Shown here: positions 20,196-30,096 of the stretch, one piece after another
Layout of the letters: the number at the start of each line of letters is the position of its first letter
Numbering within the stretch: position 1 is the stretch's first letter
Assembly: GCF_021729075.1 (NCBI RefSeq)
Contig: NZ_JAJSAQ010000001.1
Coordinates: 877,997 to 941,996 of the forward strand
Source: Microbulbifer guangxiensis
GTDB lineage: Bacteria; Pseudomonadota; Gammaproteobacteria; Pseudomonadales; Cellvibrionaceae
DNA: 64,000 bases
Reading direction: 5' to 3'
The notes under the pieces: generated by a model
The model's input: the letters and a program-made list of their open reading frames with translations, nothing else
What the model was told of the DNA's origin: nothing
Databases searched by the model: none
Program-made: the position numbers and the translations under genes

Positions 20196-20242
20196 AGAGC
20201 TCACTTCATAACAGAGGAGGGAAAAAGAGGGGGGCGATTATA

Positions 20243-20273
20243 CCGATTGGCTGTTCAGAGAACAGCCAATCGG
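20243..20273 (-). repeat. 14-bp perfect hairpin, probable terminator of the 433-aa gene
   Basis: CCGATTGGCTGTTC (20243–20256) and its exact complement (20260–20273) with a 3 nt loop. It lies 20 bp beyond the minus-strand stop at 20293. The sequence after it on that strand is TATAATCG rather than a T-run, so termination is plausible but not certain. Confidence 0.6.
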
Positions 20274-20292
20274 GTTTGGATGCCGAGGGGAT

Positions 20293-21594
20293 TCAGAGGG
20301 GGAAATCGTGCCTGCCTCTTTCCCCCTTGGCCAGACCAATGAACTTGACGATACTGCCATTTTCCAACGGCAGCGGCTCCCCGGTATAGGGATTGACCAG
20401 CCCGGATTCTTCCGCGGGATTGCCGGCGCGTAACTGCGCAGCGAGTAGAGCCGCCCGGCGCACGCCCTCGAGATCTGCCACCCTGACGACATATTCCTCG
20501 TATTCCGGAAGCCCAACTTCCCAACTGGTCAATAATCGCCCGGGGAGGTTATAGAGCCCCAGTCCGCGCCCCTGGTTATCCAGCTGCCTGCGTGTCGACT
20601 CCAGCGCTGCCGTAAGATCCTCGAGAGGCACTTCGAGAGGCGCTCCCCAACGGGCCAGAGTCTCGGCTCGACGATTTTCGAGATCCTGTGGCTGGAAGAG
20701 GGGTTTCATCAGCAATGAGAGCATGGGCTCATATTCCCCGCTCTCCAGAATATCCTTCAGCACCCGGTTACCATACAGCCACTCCCCGGCCATTACCCGC
20801 TGGAGAGAGCGCTCTTCCACTGTCAGGGGCTCGCGCCATGCCTCCGGCACACCGCTCACATCAGGCGAGTCAGATTCCGCCAGTCGGCGCAGAATTTCGT
20901 TGCCCAGCTGAAAATGCCGGCCGACCGCCGCCCCGGCAACCATCTTGGTAATGAGCAACTCGGATTCCGCCAGCACCATGCGCCAGAAACGCAGATCCCG
21001 CTCCAGCAGCGCACTGACCTCATCCCCATTGCCCGCGGCAGCGGCCAGCATGGCCTTGCCCATCAGTAATTTCTGCCCCTCCATCACATCACTGAAGGGA
21101 ACAAACGGCTCGGCGGCGTTGCGTGGGATACCTCCGCGCCAGTGCGGGTAACCGGTCAGTGTCAGGTAGCGATCCAGCAACCAGGCCTCATCCGCCACCC
21201 AGTCCGCCAGCATTGCATCGTCGGTGGACAGAAAAGCGTCCGGGTCAGAGGCAAACACACGAAAGCGGGGATCTCGATCCCGGGACACTGACCAGGTCTC
21301 ACCCGGGGTGTCACCGTAATCAACCTCGTTGGCGTTGCCGGTCACAGACGACAGCCAATCTAGTTTTTTGCGCCCCCACTCCTGCGCCGATGCACCCTTC
21401 TCGCCATCAAAACCGAGCGCAGCGACGTAGGCGTTGCTGGCCTCGTCCAGCTTGGGCCGCTCGACTACGAGCGCACGCATTTGCTGGGCCACCGGGGATG
21501 GTGAGGCGTCTTCGAGATTGATGATCAGTGCGGCAACATAAGTGCCAAGAAGAAGAACAACAGGCAGGGAAATGAGCCAGACAAGGCGTTTCAT
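20293..21594 (-). CDS. Hypothetical membrane-anchored protein
   Basis: I do not recognise this 433-residue protein. It starts MKRLVWLISLPVVLLLGTYVAALI, a single N-terminal TM or uncleaved signal, with GGAGAG about 6 bp upstream; a longer start at 21645 is rejected. The remainder is soluble, mostly helical in appearance, rich in Leu/Glu/Arg, and carries no obvious catalytic motif or cysteine pattern. The C-terminal part contains NPYTGEPLPLENGSIVKF, resembling a short segment seen in uncharacterised proteins. It interrupts the usual pairing of asd and its paralogue. Likely a periplasm-facing protein. Confidence 0.6.
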   Translation of the reverse strand: MKRLVWLISLPVVLLLGTYVAALIINLEDASPSPVAQQMRALVVERPKLDEASNAYVAALGFDGEKGASAQEWGRKKLDWLSSVTGNANEVDYGDTPGETWSVSRDRDPRFRVFASDPDAFLSTDDAMLADWVADEAWLLDRYLTLTGYPHWRGGIPRNAAEPFVPFSDVMEGQKLLMGKAMLAAAAGNGDEVSALLERDLRFWRMVLAESELLITKMVAGAAVGRHFQLGNEILRRLAESDSPDVSGVPEAWREPLTVEERSLQRVMAGEWLYGNRVLKDILESGEYEPMLSLLMKPLFQPQDLENRRAETLARWGAPLEVPLEDLTAALESTRRQLDNQGRGLGLYNLPGRLLTSWEVGLPEYEEYVVRVADLEGVRRAALLAAQLRAGNPAEESGLVNPYTGEPLPLENGSIVKFIGLAKGERGRHDFPL

Positions 21595-21695
21595 AGAGAG
21601 CTCTCCGGTTTTGGTGTGCAGTCCGTTGCACACCCGATACCGCAAAGCTACGGCAGACTGCCGCGCTCGTCAAAGCGCGGCAGTAGCGCTTGGGC

Positions 21696-22811
21696 TCAGA
21701 GCTTGCCCAGCAGGATCAGCAGCACACGGCGCAGCGGTTCGGCAGCGCCCCACAGCAACTGGTCACCCACGGTAAATGCAGACAGGTATTCTGGGCCCAT
21801 GCTCAGTTTGCGCAGGCGGCCCACCGGAATATCCAGCTTGCCGGTAACTGCCGTGGGAGTCAGTTTTTCCAGGGTGGCCTCGCGCTCGTTCGGCACCACG
21901 GAAACCCAGTCATTGGCGCCGTCAATCAGGCGCTCAATCTCCTCCATGGGCACGTCTTTCTTCAGCTTCACGGTGAACGCCTGGCTGTGGCAACGCATGG
22001 CGCCGATTCGCACGCAGGTGCCATCCACGGGAATGGTGCTGTCGGTGCCGAGGATCTTGTTGGACTCCACCTGGGCCTTCCACTCCTCGCGGCTCTGGCC
22101 GGATTCCATCTGCTTGTCGATCCACGGCAGCAGGCTGCCGGCCAGCGGCGCACCGAATTCCGCCGTCGGGAATTCACCGGAGCGCATGGAATCTGCCACC
22201 TTACGATCGATCTCCAGAATGGCGGAGGCCGGGTCGGCCAGTTCATCGGCCACGCCGTCACGGATGGCGCCCATCTGCGAGATCAGCTCCCGCATGTTCT
22301 TGGCACCGGCGCCGCTGGCGGCCTGGTAAGTCATGGCGGAAATCCACTCCACCAGGCCAGCCTTGTACAGACCACCCAGCGCCATCAACATCAGGCTCAC
22401 GGTGCAGTTACCACCGATGAAATTTTTCACGCCACTATCGATACCCTTGTCGATCACTCCACGGTTGACCGGGTCCAGGACGATGATGGCATCGTCCTCC
22501 ATGCGCAGGCTCGAGGCGGCATCGATCCAGTAACCCTGCCAGCCTTTTTCACGCAGCTTTGTGAACACTTCCTTGGTGTAATCACCGCCCTGACAGCTGA
22601 CGATGGCGTCCAGTGCCGCCAGTGCATCCAGATCGTAGGCATCACCCAGTGGCGCTACCTCACGGCCGATATCCGGTGCCTTGCCCCCCGCATTGGAAGT
22701 GGAGAAGAAAACCGGCTCGGCGATGTGGGCAAAATCGTTCTCGGCGAGCATGCGCTCCATCAACACCGAGCCAACCATGCCGCGCCAACCAATAAAACCT
22801 ACTTTTTGCAT
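21696..22811 (-). CDS. asd: Aspartate-semialdehyde dehydrogenase
   Basis: NADPH enzyme that reduces aspartyl phosphate to the semialdehyde, feeding lysine, methionine and threonine. The 371-residue protein starts [21 protein letters not shown] with the nucleotide-binding glycine motif. The catalytic Cys136 is in [10 protein letters not shown] and the substrate-binding histidine region is [12 protein letters not shown]. It lies 79 bp after leuB on the minus strand. It is the active counterpart of the Cys-less paralogue at 19200–20195. Confidence 0.95.
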   Translation of the reverse strand: MQKVGFIGWRGMVGSVLMERMLAENDFAHIAEPVFFSTSNAGGKAPDIGREVAPLGDAYDLDALAALDAIVSCQGGDYTKEVFTKLREKGWQGYWIDAASSLRMEDDAIIVLDPVNRGVIDKGIDSGVKNFIGGNCTVSLMLMALGGLYKAGLVEWISAMTYQAASGAGAKNMRELISQMGAIRDGVADELADPASAILEIDRKVADSMRSGEFPTAEFGAPLAGSLLPWIDKQMESGQSREEWKAQVESNKILGTDSTIPVDGTCVRIGAMRCHSQAFTVKLKKDVPMEEIERLIDGANDWVSVVPNEREATLEKLTPTAVTGKLDIPVGRLRKLSMGPEYLSAFTVGDQLLWGAAEPLRRVLLILLGKL

Positions 22812-22890
22812 TGCAGTATCCTGTTCTTTCTATGTTCGTTTGCGCCCCTGTCAGTCGGGGCATCCGGTGCCGTGAAAAGAAACGGGAATA

Positions 22891-23964
22891 TCAGAAAGCG
22901 GCCACCACTGCCGCGCCCATCTCTGCGGTAGAAACCTTCCTGGAACCATCGGTAACGATGTCCGCAGTGCGCAGTCCTTCGTCGAGAACCTTGCTGACGG
23001 CGCTTTCGATCGCGGCGGCCGCCTCGCCCATATCCAGTGAATAGCGCAGCATCATCGCCGCAGACAGAATCGTCGCCAGCGGATTGGCCACGCCCTGCCC
23101 GGCGATATCCGGTGCTGAACCATGACAGGGCTCGTAAAGACCGAAGCCACTCTCGTTCAGGGACGCTGACGGCAGCATACCGATAGAACCGGTGAGCATG
23201 GCGGCCGCATCGGACAGGATGTCACCGAACATATTGCCGGTCACCATCACGTCAAACTGCTTGGGTGCGCGCACCAGCTGCATGGCCGCGTTGTCCACAT
23301 ACATGTGGGACAACTCCACATCCGGATATTCCGGGGCCAGGCGATCCAGCACTTCGCGCCACAGCACAGTCACTTCCAGCACGTTGGCCTTGTCCACTGA
23401 GCATAGCTTGCCGTTGCGCTTGCGCGCCGCCTCGAAGGCAGTGCGGGCAATGCGCTCGATCTCTGACTCGCTGTACACGTAGGTGTTGTAGCCCTGCTTC
23501 TCGCCGTTCTCCAATGTACGGATGCCGCGCGGCTCACCGAAGTAGATGCCGCCGGTGAGCTCGCGCACGATCAGGATATCCAGACCGGAAACCACCTCCG
23601 GCTTCAATGACGAAGCCGCAGCCAGCTGCGGGTACAGGATTGCCGGGCGCAGGTTGGCATAGAGGCCCAGCTTGCTGCGGATCTTCAGCAGGCCTTTTTC
23701 CGGGCGGATATCCCGCTCCAGCTTGTCCCACTTGGGACCACCGACTGCGCCCAGAAGCACTGCGTCGCAAGCGCCCGCCGCCTCGAGCTGCGCATCGGTG
23801 AGCGGTTCGCCGTGGGCGTCGATCGAGGCACCACCGATCAGGCCCTGCTCGAAACTGAGACCCAGATTGAATTTCTTGTCTGCGGCTTCCAGTACGGCCA
23901 CCGCCTGCTCAACGATTTCCGGGCCAATACCGTCGCCCGGGAGGATCATGATTTTCTTGCTCAT
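22891..23964 (-). CDS. leuB: 3-Isopropylmalate dehydrogenase
   Basis: Oxidative decarboxylation of 3-isopropylmalate in leucine synthesis. The 357-residue start [21 protein letters not shown] has AGGAAAG upstream; an in-frame start at 24042 is rejected because its extension runs through the repeat element at 24011–24122. Visible motifs are [12 protein letters not shown] and the metal/NAD region [25 protein letters not shown]. It is the third gene after leuC and leuD, but a 379 bp spacer holding two bulged-hairpin elements separates it from leuD. Confidence 0.95.
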   Translation of the reverse strand: MSKKIMILPGDGIGPEIVEQAVAVLEAADKKFNLGLSFEQGLIGGASIDAHGEPLTDAQLEAAGACDAVLLGAVGGPKWDKLERDIRPEKGLLKIRSKLGLYANLRPAILYPQLAAASSLKPEVVSGLDILIVRELTGGIYFGEPRGIRTLENGEKQGYNTYVYSESEIERIARTAFEAARKRNGKLCSVDKANVLEVTVLWREVLDRLAPEYPDVELSHMYVDNAAMQLVRAPKQFDVMVTGNMFGDILSDAAAMLTGSIGMLPSASLNESGFGLYEPCHGSAPDIAGQGVANPLATILSAAMMLRYSLDMGEAAAAIESAVSKVLDEGLRTADIVTDGSRKVSTAEMGAAVVAAF

Positions 23965-24010
23965 ATTCTTTCCTGATGTGGAACCGCGTTTCTTTTCTGG
24001 CTCCTGGAGC

Positions 24011-24122
24011 GGCGCTGGTGCTGGTAGCCTCTTGCGAGACACGCCGTGAATACATCCCTGTAGGCTTGTCGGCGAGGTCCCTCTCGCCGACAGTCCCGCA
24101 AGAGGCTACCAGCACCAGCGCC
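24011..24122 (+). repeat. Bulged-hairpin repeat element, copy A
   Basis: Outer inverted repeat of 26 bp, perfect (24011–24036 with 24097–24122). Inside is an inner hairpin GTCGGCGAG / CTCGCCGAC (24068–24076, 24083–24091) with loop GTCCCT. The 31 nt between outer-left and inner-left carries GTGAATACATCCCTGTAGG. Only 5 nt separate the inner and outer helices on the other side. Tag-first orientation on plus. It is in the leuD–leuB spacer. Confidence 0.92.
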
Positions 24123-24193
24123 TTCGCATTTAAGTTCAGCGCAATATCGAACTGCGCGGTTCGACGTCCAGCTCTTTGAAGCGAAGGCTTCGA

Positions 24194-24289
24194 TGGTGAG
24201 GGACCTTTGCCAGACCTTCACCGCCATGGATGGCGGTGCAGAGCCCCCAGGGATGGGTTTACGGCGTGTCTGGCAAAGATCCCTCTCCA
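24194..24289 (-). repeat. Bulged-hairpin repeat element, copy B
   Basis: Outer helix 24198–24215 with 24268–24285 (18 bp, one mismatch), extended imperfectly by TGG/CCA to 24194–24289. Inner hairpin CACCGCCA / TGGCGGTG at 24219–24238. The 29 nt bulge follows the inner hairpin, so the tag reads on the minus strand as GTAAACCCATCCCTGGGGG, the most diverged of the six. It is 71 bp from copy A, in opposite orientation. Confidence 0.82.
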
Positions 24290-24343
24290 GTGGAGCCGCC
24301 CGGGGCCCTGCCCTTACTGCCCGGGCCACTGATTCGTAAAAAC

Positions 24344-24991
24344 CTATTTCACCGCATCAAACAACCAGGGTGCCTGCTCACGGCGCTTGGCTTCATAAGT
24401 GCGGATATCGTCGGCGTCTTCCAGTGTCAGGCCGATATCATCGAGGCCGTTCAGCAGACAGTGCTTGCGGAAGGCGTCAACCTCAAAGGCGATGGCCTCG
24501 CCATTCGGCTTGATCACCTGCTGCTTTTCCAGGTCGATGGTCAGCTCGTAACCTTCCTGGGCATACATTTCTTCAAACAACTGAGCGACGACGTCCTCGT
24601 CCAGCACGATCGGCAGCAAGCCATTCTTGAAGCAGTTGTTGAAGAAGATATCGGCGAAGCTCGGCGCGATGATGGCGCGAAAACCGAAATCGTCCAGCGC
24701 CCAGGGCGCGTGTTCACGGCTGGAACCGCAGCCGAAATTCTTCCGCGCCAGCAGCACCGAGGCGCCCTGGTAACGGGGAAAATTCAGCGGAAAATCCGGG
24801 TTCAACGGCCGGTTCGAGCAATCCTGTCCGGGAAAACCCTCGTCCAGGTAACGCAGCTCATCGAAAAGGTTGGGGCCAAAACCGGTGCGCTTGATGGACT
24901 TCAGGAACTGCTTCGGGATGATCAGGTCCGTATCCACGTTGGCGCGATCCATCGGTGCCACCAGGCCCTTATGCTGGGTAAAGGCTTTCAT
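24344..24991 (-). CDS. leuD: 3-Isopropylmalate dehydratase small subunit
   Basis: Small subunit of the [4Fe-4S] isomerase that converts 2- to 3-isopropylmalate. The 215-residue protein has the substrate-loop region [13 protein letters not shown] near the N-terminus and the swivelling-domain motif [13 protein letters not shown]. It starts 2 bp after the leuC stop, so the two are co-translated, as expected for subunits of one enzyme. The next gene in the pathway, leuB, is 379 bp away. Confidence 0.95.
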   Translation of the reverse strand: MKAFTQHKGLVAPMDRANVDTDLIIPKQFLKSIKRTGFGPNLFDELRYLDEGFPGQDCSNRPLNPDFPLNFPRYQGASVLLARKNFGCGSSREHAPWALDDFGFRAIIAPSFADIFFNNCFKNGLLPIVLDEDVVAQLFEEMYAQEGYELTIDLEKQQVIKPNGEAIAFEVDAFRKHCLLNGLDDIGLTLEDADDIRTYEAKRREQAPWLFDAVK

Positions 24992-24993
24992 CG

Positions 24994-26445
24994 TTAAATC
25001 TCCTCTCCGCTCAGGGCTTCTTGCCGGGTGAACTCCCGCACATCGACGAAGTGGCCGGCAATCGCGGCAGCGGCCGCCATGCTGGGGCTGACCAGGTGTG
25101 TGCGTCCGCCGTAACCCTGGCGACCCTCGAAATTGCGGTTGGAAGTGGAGGCACAGTGCTCACCGGCGCCCAGCTTGTCCGCATTCATCGCCAGACACAT
25201 GGAGCAGGAGGGCTCGCGCCATTCAAAGCCGGCATCGATAAAGATCTCGTGCAGGCCCTCTTTCTCCGCCTGGGCCTTCACCGCCTGGGAACCGGGCACG
25301 ATTAATACCTGCTTCACGCTGTCCGCCTTCTGGCGACCTTTGGCCACCGCAGCTGCTGCACGCAAGTCCTCAATGCGGGAGTTGGTGCAGGAACCGATGA
25401 ACACGCGGTCCAGCTTGATATCGGTAATTTTCTGGCCGGCTTCGAGCCCCATGTATTCCAGTGCCCGCTCGATACCCGTGCGCCGGGTGGCATCGGCCTC
25501 AGCCGCCGGGTCTGGCACAGTCGCGCTCACCGGTGCCACCATTTCCGGGGAAGTCCCCCAGCTCACCTGCGGCTCGATTTCCTCGGCCTTCAGTTCCACG
25601 ACGGCATCGAACACCGCGTCGTCATCCGAGTGCAGCTGGTTCCAGGCTGCCACCGCCTTTTCCCACTGCGCACCTTTCGGCGCGTAGGGCTTGTCTTTTA
25701 CATAGTCGAGTGTGACCTGGTCCACCGCTACCATGCCGGCGCGGGCACCGGCTTCGATGGCCATGTTGCAGATGGTCATGCGCCCTTCCATGGACAGGCT
25801 GCGGATCGCCGAGCCACCGAATTCGATGGCATAGCCGGTACCACCGGCCGTGCCGATCTTGCCGATGATCGCCAGCACCACGTCCTTGGCGGTAACACCG
25901 GGTCCGAGCTCCCCGTCGACGCGCACCAGCATGTTCTTCATTTTCTTCTGGATCAGGCACTGGGTGGCCATCACGTGCTCGACTTCGGAAGTGCCGATAC
26001 CGTGTGCCAGCGCACCGAGGGCGCCGTGGGTCGATGTGTGGGAGTCCCCGCAGACCACGGTCATGCCCGGCAGGGTGGCGCCGGTCTCGGGGCCGATTAC
26101 ATGCACGATGCCCTGCCCCGGTTCATTGATGCCGAACTGCACAACGTCAAAGTCGCGGCAATTCTCATCCAGGGTCTGGACCTGGATGCGGGACACCTCG
26201 TCGCGGATACCGGCCACACCGCCGGCACGCTCGGCAGCCTCGGAGGGCACATTGTGATCAGGGGTCGCCACCAGCGAGTCCTTGCGCCAGAGCTGGCGGC
26301 CCGCCAGGCGCAGGCCTTCGAATGCCTGCGGGGAAGTCACCTCGTGAATCAGGTGACGGTCGATGTAGATCAGTGCAGTGCCGTCTTCGCGGCTCTTGAC
26401 CAGATGGTCCTGCCAGAGTTTGTCGTAGAGCGTCTGCCCGGCCAT
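24994..26445 (-). CDS. leuC: 3-Isopropylmalate dehydratase large subunit
   Basis: Large, iron-sulfur subunit of isopropylmalate isomerase, 483 residues. Cluster cysteines are visible in [13 protein letters not shown] and in [12 protein letters not shown]. Other aconitase-family sequence is [29 protein letters not shown]. The ATG at 26445 is preceded by GAGGAGAG. It is the first gene of the leucine set and is divergent from the LysR gene, with the shared control region at 26446–26577. Confidence 0.96.
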   Translation of the reverse strand: MAGQTLYDKLWQDHLVKSREDGTALIYIDRHLIHEVTSPQAFEGLRLAGRQLWRKDSLVATPDHNVPSEAAERAGGVAGIRDEVSRIQVQTLDENCRDFDVVQFGINEPGQGIVHVIGPETGATLPGMTVVCGDSHTSTHGALGALAHGIGTSEVEHVMATQCLIQKKMKNMLVRVDGELGPGVTAKDVVLAIIGKIGTAGGTGYAIEFGGSAIRSLSMEGRMTICNMAIEAGARAGMVAVDQVTLDYVKDKPYAPKGAQWEKAVAAWNQLHSDDDAVFDAVVELKAEEIEPQVSWGTSPEMVAPVSATVPDPAAEADATRRTGIERALEYMGLEAGQKITDIKLDRVFIGSCTNSRIEDLRAAAAVAKGRQKADSVKQVLIVPGSQAVKAQAEKEGLHEIFIDAGFEWREPSCSMCLAMNADKLGAGEHCASTSNRNFEGRQGYGGRTHLVSPSMAAAAAIAGHFVDVREFTRQEALSGEEI

Positions 26446-26490
26446 GGCCGTCTCTCCTCTTTTTTGGATGGCAGCAGTCTAAGGGGAGGC

Positions 26491-26522
26491 ATTGAATAAC
26501 ATCAATTTATATTTATTATAAA
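26491..26522. promoter_or_regulatory. Divergent leuC / lysR control region with LysR-type site
   Basis: A markedly A+T-rich stretch in a GC-rich background. It contains the inverted repeat ATTGA-N6-TCAAT (26491–26506), which also fits the LysR box T-N11-A (T26492, A26504). TTGAAT (26492) and TATAAA (26517) on plus are 19 bp apart, a weak promoter for the regulator. The location suggests binding by the adjacent LysR protein; that is inference. Confidence 0.5.
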
Positions 26523-26577
26523 GAGCAGTCCTAAAGGGAATGCATATTCCGGCACACCAACAGGGTAGTGAAACACG

Positions 26578-27477
26578 ATGGAAATCCAGTGGCTGAGGGC
26601 CTTCCTCAGCATCGCCGAACAGGGCTCTGTCTCCGAGGCGGCAGAGCACCTGCACCTGACCCAGCCCGCTGTCAGCAAGCGCCTGGCGGCGCTGGAGCAA
26701 CAGCTGGGCACTCCGCTTTTCGACCGCATCGGTCGCAAGCTGCAGCTGACCGATGCCGGCCGCGCCCTGCTGCCGCGGGCCCGGCATATCCTCAACGAGG
26801 TGAGCGACGCCGAACGCGAGTTGCGCAGCCTCGGTGGCGAGGTGAGTGGCAGCCTGCGTATCGCCACCAGCCACCACGTGGGGCTCCACCACCTGCCGCC
26901 GGTACTCAGGGAGTACAGCAACCGCTACCCCGAAGTGGCCCTGGATATCGATTTCGTGGATTCGGAGCAGGCCTACGAGGCGCTGATGGCGGGGGAATAT
27001 GAATTGGCAGTGGTCACCCTGGCCCTGAAGGAATACCCGAACCTCAACGCCCGGGTGGTCTGGCCCGACCCCTGCGTGGTGGTGGCAGCACCTGACCACC
27101 CGCTGGCGCAGATGACCACTCTCGACCTGCCGGACCTGGCCCGCTATCCGGCCATCCTGCCGGATCTCAACACCTACACAGGCCGCCTGATCAAGCGGGA
27201 ATTCGACGCCCAGGGCCTCAAGCTCACTGCCAAACTGGCCACCAACTTCCTCGAGACCATCAAGATGATGGCCGGGGTAGGCCTGGGCTGGAGCGTACTG
27301 CCGCGCACGCTGGTGGACGAATCACTGGCCGAACTGCCCGTCCCGCAGTTAAACGTGGTGCGCAACCTCGGGGTCATCAACCACCGCGCCCGCACACTGA
27401 GCAATGCCGCCAGCGCCCTGCAGCAGATGCTCCTGGACACGGCGTGCCACCAGGAACCACCCAAAACCGGCACTTGA
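26578..27477 (+). CDS. LysR-family transcriptional regulator, probable leu regulator
   Basis: A 299-residue LysR protein. The N-terminal winged helix-turn-helix covers residues 1–60 (MEIQWLRAFLSIAEQGSVSE … LTQPAVSKRLAALEQQLG), then the linker helix and a periplasmic-binding-like effector domain. It is divergent from leuC with 132 bp between, the usual layout for a regulator controlling its neighbour. The equivalent gene beside leuC in Pseudomonas is also a LysR regulator. The effector is likely a leucine-pathway intermediate, but this is inference. Confidence 0.88.
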   Translation: MEIQWLRAFLSIAEQGSVSEAAEHLHLTQPAVSKRLAALEQQLGTPLFDRIGRKLQLTDAGRALLPRARHILNEVSDAERELRSLGGEVSGSLRIATSHHVGLHHLPPVLREYSNRYPEVALDIDFVDSEQAYEALMAGEYELAVVTLALKEYPNLNARVVWPDPCVVVAAPDHPLAQMTTLDLPDLARYPAILPDLNTYTGRLIKREFDAQGLKLTAKLATNFLETIKMMAGVGLGWSVLPRTLVDESLAELPVPQLNVVRNLGVINHRARTLSNAASALQQMLLDTACHQEPPKTGT

Positions 27478-27584
27478 TCACGGAAATTGCCGAATCTGTG
27501 CACTGGACACCGCGCCGTCATGAAAAAATTAGTAAACTACGCGCCAAAACAAGAACTGGCCACATCTGACACGGAGTGAGAACC

Positions 27585-28322
27585 ATGAAAAAAATAACCC
27601 TGGCCCTCGCGGTCGCCCTCGCCAGCGGCACTGCCAGCGCGGACACCATCCTCGGCTTTGACGCCAGCGCCGGCGTCTGGATGCCGTCCTACACCGGCGG
27701 CATCGGCAACGACGGCTTCGATATCGAGGAGTTTGCGCCCGCTGAGGACAACATCACCTTCATCCAGGCGGCGCTGGAACACCCGATCCCGCTGATCCCG
27801 AACATTCTGGTTGCCCACAGCAGCATCGAGACCGACGGCATGGCCCAGCTGGATGAGTTCGTGACCTTCGGTGACGAGACCTTCCTGATCGGCAGTGAAG
27901 TAAATGCCGACCTGAACCTGAGCCACACCGACGCCACGCTCTACTACGAACTGCTGGATAACTGGGTGAACCTCGACATCGGCCTCACTGCACGCCAGTA
28001 CGCTGGTGAGCTGAATGTCTCCAGCGCACTGCAGGCCGAGACCGTCGAACTGTCCGGCTACCTGCCGATGGCCTACGGCATGGCCCGTTTCGACCTGCCC
28101 TTCACCGGCTGGTCCATCGTGGCCCAGGGCAACGGCACCGGTTACAAGGGTGACACCATCACCGACTTCACCGCCAAGGTCCGCTGGGACTTCGTACCCG
28201 CGCTGGACTTCGCCATCGAGGCCGGTTACCGCAGCATGTCCCTCGAACTGCAGGAGCTGGACGAACTCCAGAGCGACCTCGAAATCAAGGGCCCCTACCT
28301 GGGTCTGAACCTGCACCTGTAA
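27585..28322 (+). CDS. TIGR04219-type outer membrane protein
   Basis: The 245-residue protein begins MKKITLALAVALASGTASAD, a signal peptide cleaved after ASA. The rest alternates hydrophobic and polar residues in strands of an 8-stranded-type beta-barrel and ends in an outer-membrane-like terminal strand (GPYLGLNLHL). Sequence style such as ADTILGFDASAGVWMPSYTGGIG is typical of the TIGR04219 family, whose function is unknown. GGAGTGAG precedes the ATG; a GTG 9 bp upstream is rejected. A strong terminator follows. Confidence 0.82.
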   Translation: MKKITLALAVALASGTASADTILGFDASAGVWMPSYTGGIGNDGFDIEEFAPAEDNITFIQAALEHPIPLIPNILVAHSSIETDGMAQLDEFVTFGDETFLIGSEVNADLNLSHTDATLYYELLDNWVNLDIGLTARQYAGELNVSSALQAETVELSGYLPMAYGMARFDLPFTGWSIVAQGNGTGYKGDTITDFTAKVRWDFVPALDFAIEAGYRSMSLELQELDELQSDLEIKGPYLGLNLHL

Positions 28323-28350
28323 GCCTTCACCGGCTCCGGGTACGGACAAG

Positions 28351-28377
28351 AAAGGCGGCCATTGGCCGCCTTTTTTG
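28351..28377 (+). terminator. terminator after the outer membrane protein gene
   Basis: AAGGCGGCC and GGCCGCCTT (28353–28361, 28365–28373), loop of 3, then a T-run to 28377. It lies 30 bp past the stop at 28322. Confidence 0.92.
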
Positions 28378-28504
28378 CTTCTGCCTCCTGCAATCCGCCA
28401 AACAGGCGAGACACTACCAACAAGCTGCCGAGCACATCGTGAGCACAAGAACAAAAAACTGGAGATCTGCCTTTGCTTGAAGAGAGCCGGTAGCCGGAAT
28501 CGAA

Positions 28505-28614
28505 GGCAAGGCGCCTGCACGGGTATTTCGAACCGTCGGCGCCATGGACGGCGCCGACGGAGCGTACACGGATGTATTTACAGCGTTTCGAAATACCCGT
28601 GCAGGTGCTTTGCC
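28505..28614 (-). repeat. Bulged-hairpin repeat element, copy C
   Basis: Outer helix of 28 bp (28505–28532 with 28587–28614), broken only by two positions that become G-U pairs in plus-strand RNA. Inner hairpin CCGTCGGCGCC / GGCGCCGACGG (28533–28543, 28550–28560), loop ATGGAC (GTCCAT on the minus strand). The inner helix abuts the outer directly on one side; the 26 nt bulge reads on minus as GTAAATACATCCGTGTACGC. Confidence 0.92.
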
Positions 28615-28722
28615 GCCACCACACCTCCCTGCAACGGGAACAGGGGTTTACCACCTTCGGTTCTCCCGCTCCGATTTGGTCCAACAGGAGCAGTGCTACA
28701 TAACTGAAGTAGCGTCGAAGCA

Positions 28723-28815
28723 CCTGGCGAAGACTTTCGAAAACGCACAAGTACTTCCCTGTATGCTCCGGCGGCGCCGTCCATGGCGCCGACGGTTTCG
28801 AAAGTCTTCGCCAGG
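28723..28815 (+). repeat. Bulged-hairpin repeat element, copy D
   Basis: Perfect 20 bp outer helix (28723–28742 with 28796–28815). Inner hairpin CCGGCGGCGCC / GGCGCCGACGG (28768–28778, 28785–28795, one mismatch), loop GTCCAT. The 25 nt bulge contains CAAGTACTTCCCTGTATGC. It is 108 bp from copy C, in the opposite orientation, between the outer membrane protein and aroC. Confidence 0.9.
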
Positions 28816-28871
28816 CACTCCGCCTTCGCATCACGCTTTTCACGCTGAACCGCAGGGATACGACGGATTGT

Positions 28872-29963
28872 TCAGCCGCCGACAGTCACAACCCCCGACT
28901 TCACATCGGCGTTCTGTGCCCGCTGGCGCAGCACATGATCCATCAGCACCAGTGCCATCATCGCCTCGGCGATCGGTGTCGCACGGATGCCCACGCAGGG
29001 ATCGTGGCGACCTTTGGTCACGACTTCGATCGGGTTGCCATGGGTATCGATGCTCCTGCCGGGAATGCGCAGGCTGGAAGTGGGTTTCAGGGCGATATGG
29101 GCGATCAGCTCCTGGCCACTGGAGATCCCCCCCAGCACGCCGCCGGCGTGATTGGAGAGGAAGCCGTCCGGGGTGATTTCATCGCGGTGCTCGGTGCCCT
29201 TCTGCTCCACGCAGGCGAAACCGGCCCCGATCTCCACGCCTTTTACCGCATTGATACTCATCAGGGCATGGGCCAGATCCGCATCCAGGCGATCGAAAAT
29301 GGGCTCGCCCAGGCCCGCCGGGACGCCAGAGGCGTGGACAGAGATGCGCGCACCGATCGAGTTGCCCTCCTTGATCAGCGCCTGCATGTAGGCCTCCATC
29401 TCAGGCACCTTGTCCGCGTCCGGGCAGAAAAAGGGGTTCTGGTCCACCTGGTCCCAGTCCAGCTTCTCCACCTTGATCGGTCCCAGCTGGGAAAGATAAC
29501 CGCGCACCTCGATACCCAGCCGCTCCCGCAACCACTTCTTGGCGATGGCACCGGCAGCCACACGCATGGCCGTCTCGCGGGCCGAAGAGCGACCGCCGCC
29601 GCGGTAGTCGCGTACACCGTACTTTTGCCAGTAGGTGTAATCCGCGTGGGCCGGGCGCACCTGTTCTGCGATGTTGGCGTAATCCTTGGAACGCTGGTCA
29701 GTATTCTCGATCAGCAGGCCGATTGGGGTCCCGGTGGTCTTACCCTCGAACACCCCGGAGAGGATTTTCACCTCGTCACCCTCGCGGCGCTGGGTGGTGT
29801 AGCGGGAGGTGCCGGGTTTGCGGCGGTCCAGGTCCCCTTGCAGGTCTTCGACAGAAATTTCCAGTCCGGGCGGGCAGCCGTCCACGATACAGCCCAGTGC
29901 CGGACCGTGGCTCTCGCCGAACGTGGTGACACAGAAGAGCTTGCCAAAGGTGTTGCCCGACAT
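28872..29963 (-). CDS. aroC: Chorismate synthase
   Basis: Converts EPSP to chorismate with reduced FMN, the last common aromatic step. The start [20 protein letters not shown] is the canonical N-terminus; an in-frame start at 30053 adds 30 unrelated residues and is rejected. The protein is 363 residues. Signature motifs are [37 protein letters not shown] and, near the C-terminus, [16 protein letters not shown]. It lies downstream of prmB, as in many gammaproteobacteria. Confidence 0.97.
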   Translation of the reverse strand: MSGNTFGKLFCVTTFGESHGPALGCIVDGCPPGLEISVEDLQGDLDRRKPGTSRYTTQRREGDEVKILSGVFEGKTTGTPIGLLIENTDQRSKDYANIAEQVRPAHADYTYWQKYGVRDYRGGGRSSARETAMRVAAGAIAKKWLRERLGIEVRGYLSQLGPIKVEKLDWDQVDQNPFFCPDADKVPEMEAYMQALIKEGNSIGARISVHASGVPAGLGEPIFDRLDADLAHALMSINAVKGVEIGAGFACVEQKGTEHRDEITPDGFLSNHAGGVLGGISSGQELIAHIALKPTSSLRIPGRSIDTHGNPIEVVTKGRHDPCVGIRATPIAEAMMALVLMDHVLRQRAQNADVKSGVVTVGG

Positions 29964-30096
29964 ACGCGAAGGTCCCTGCCTGCTGGATTTTTTATTGGGT
30001 GAAAACCGCGCATTATAAAGGATTAGCCGCCGGTGCGGCCGCGCGCCGGGCAAAAAGCACAGATCACTTCGCCCGGCCCGCCGACAAAGAGAGGAA

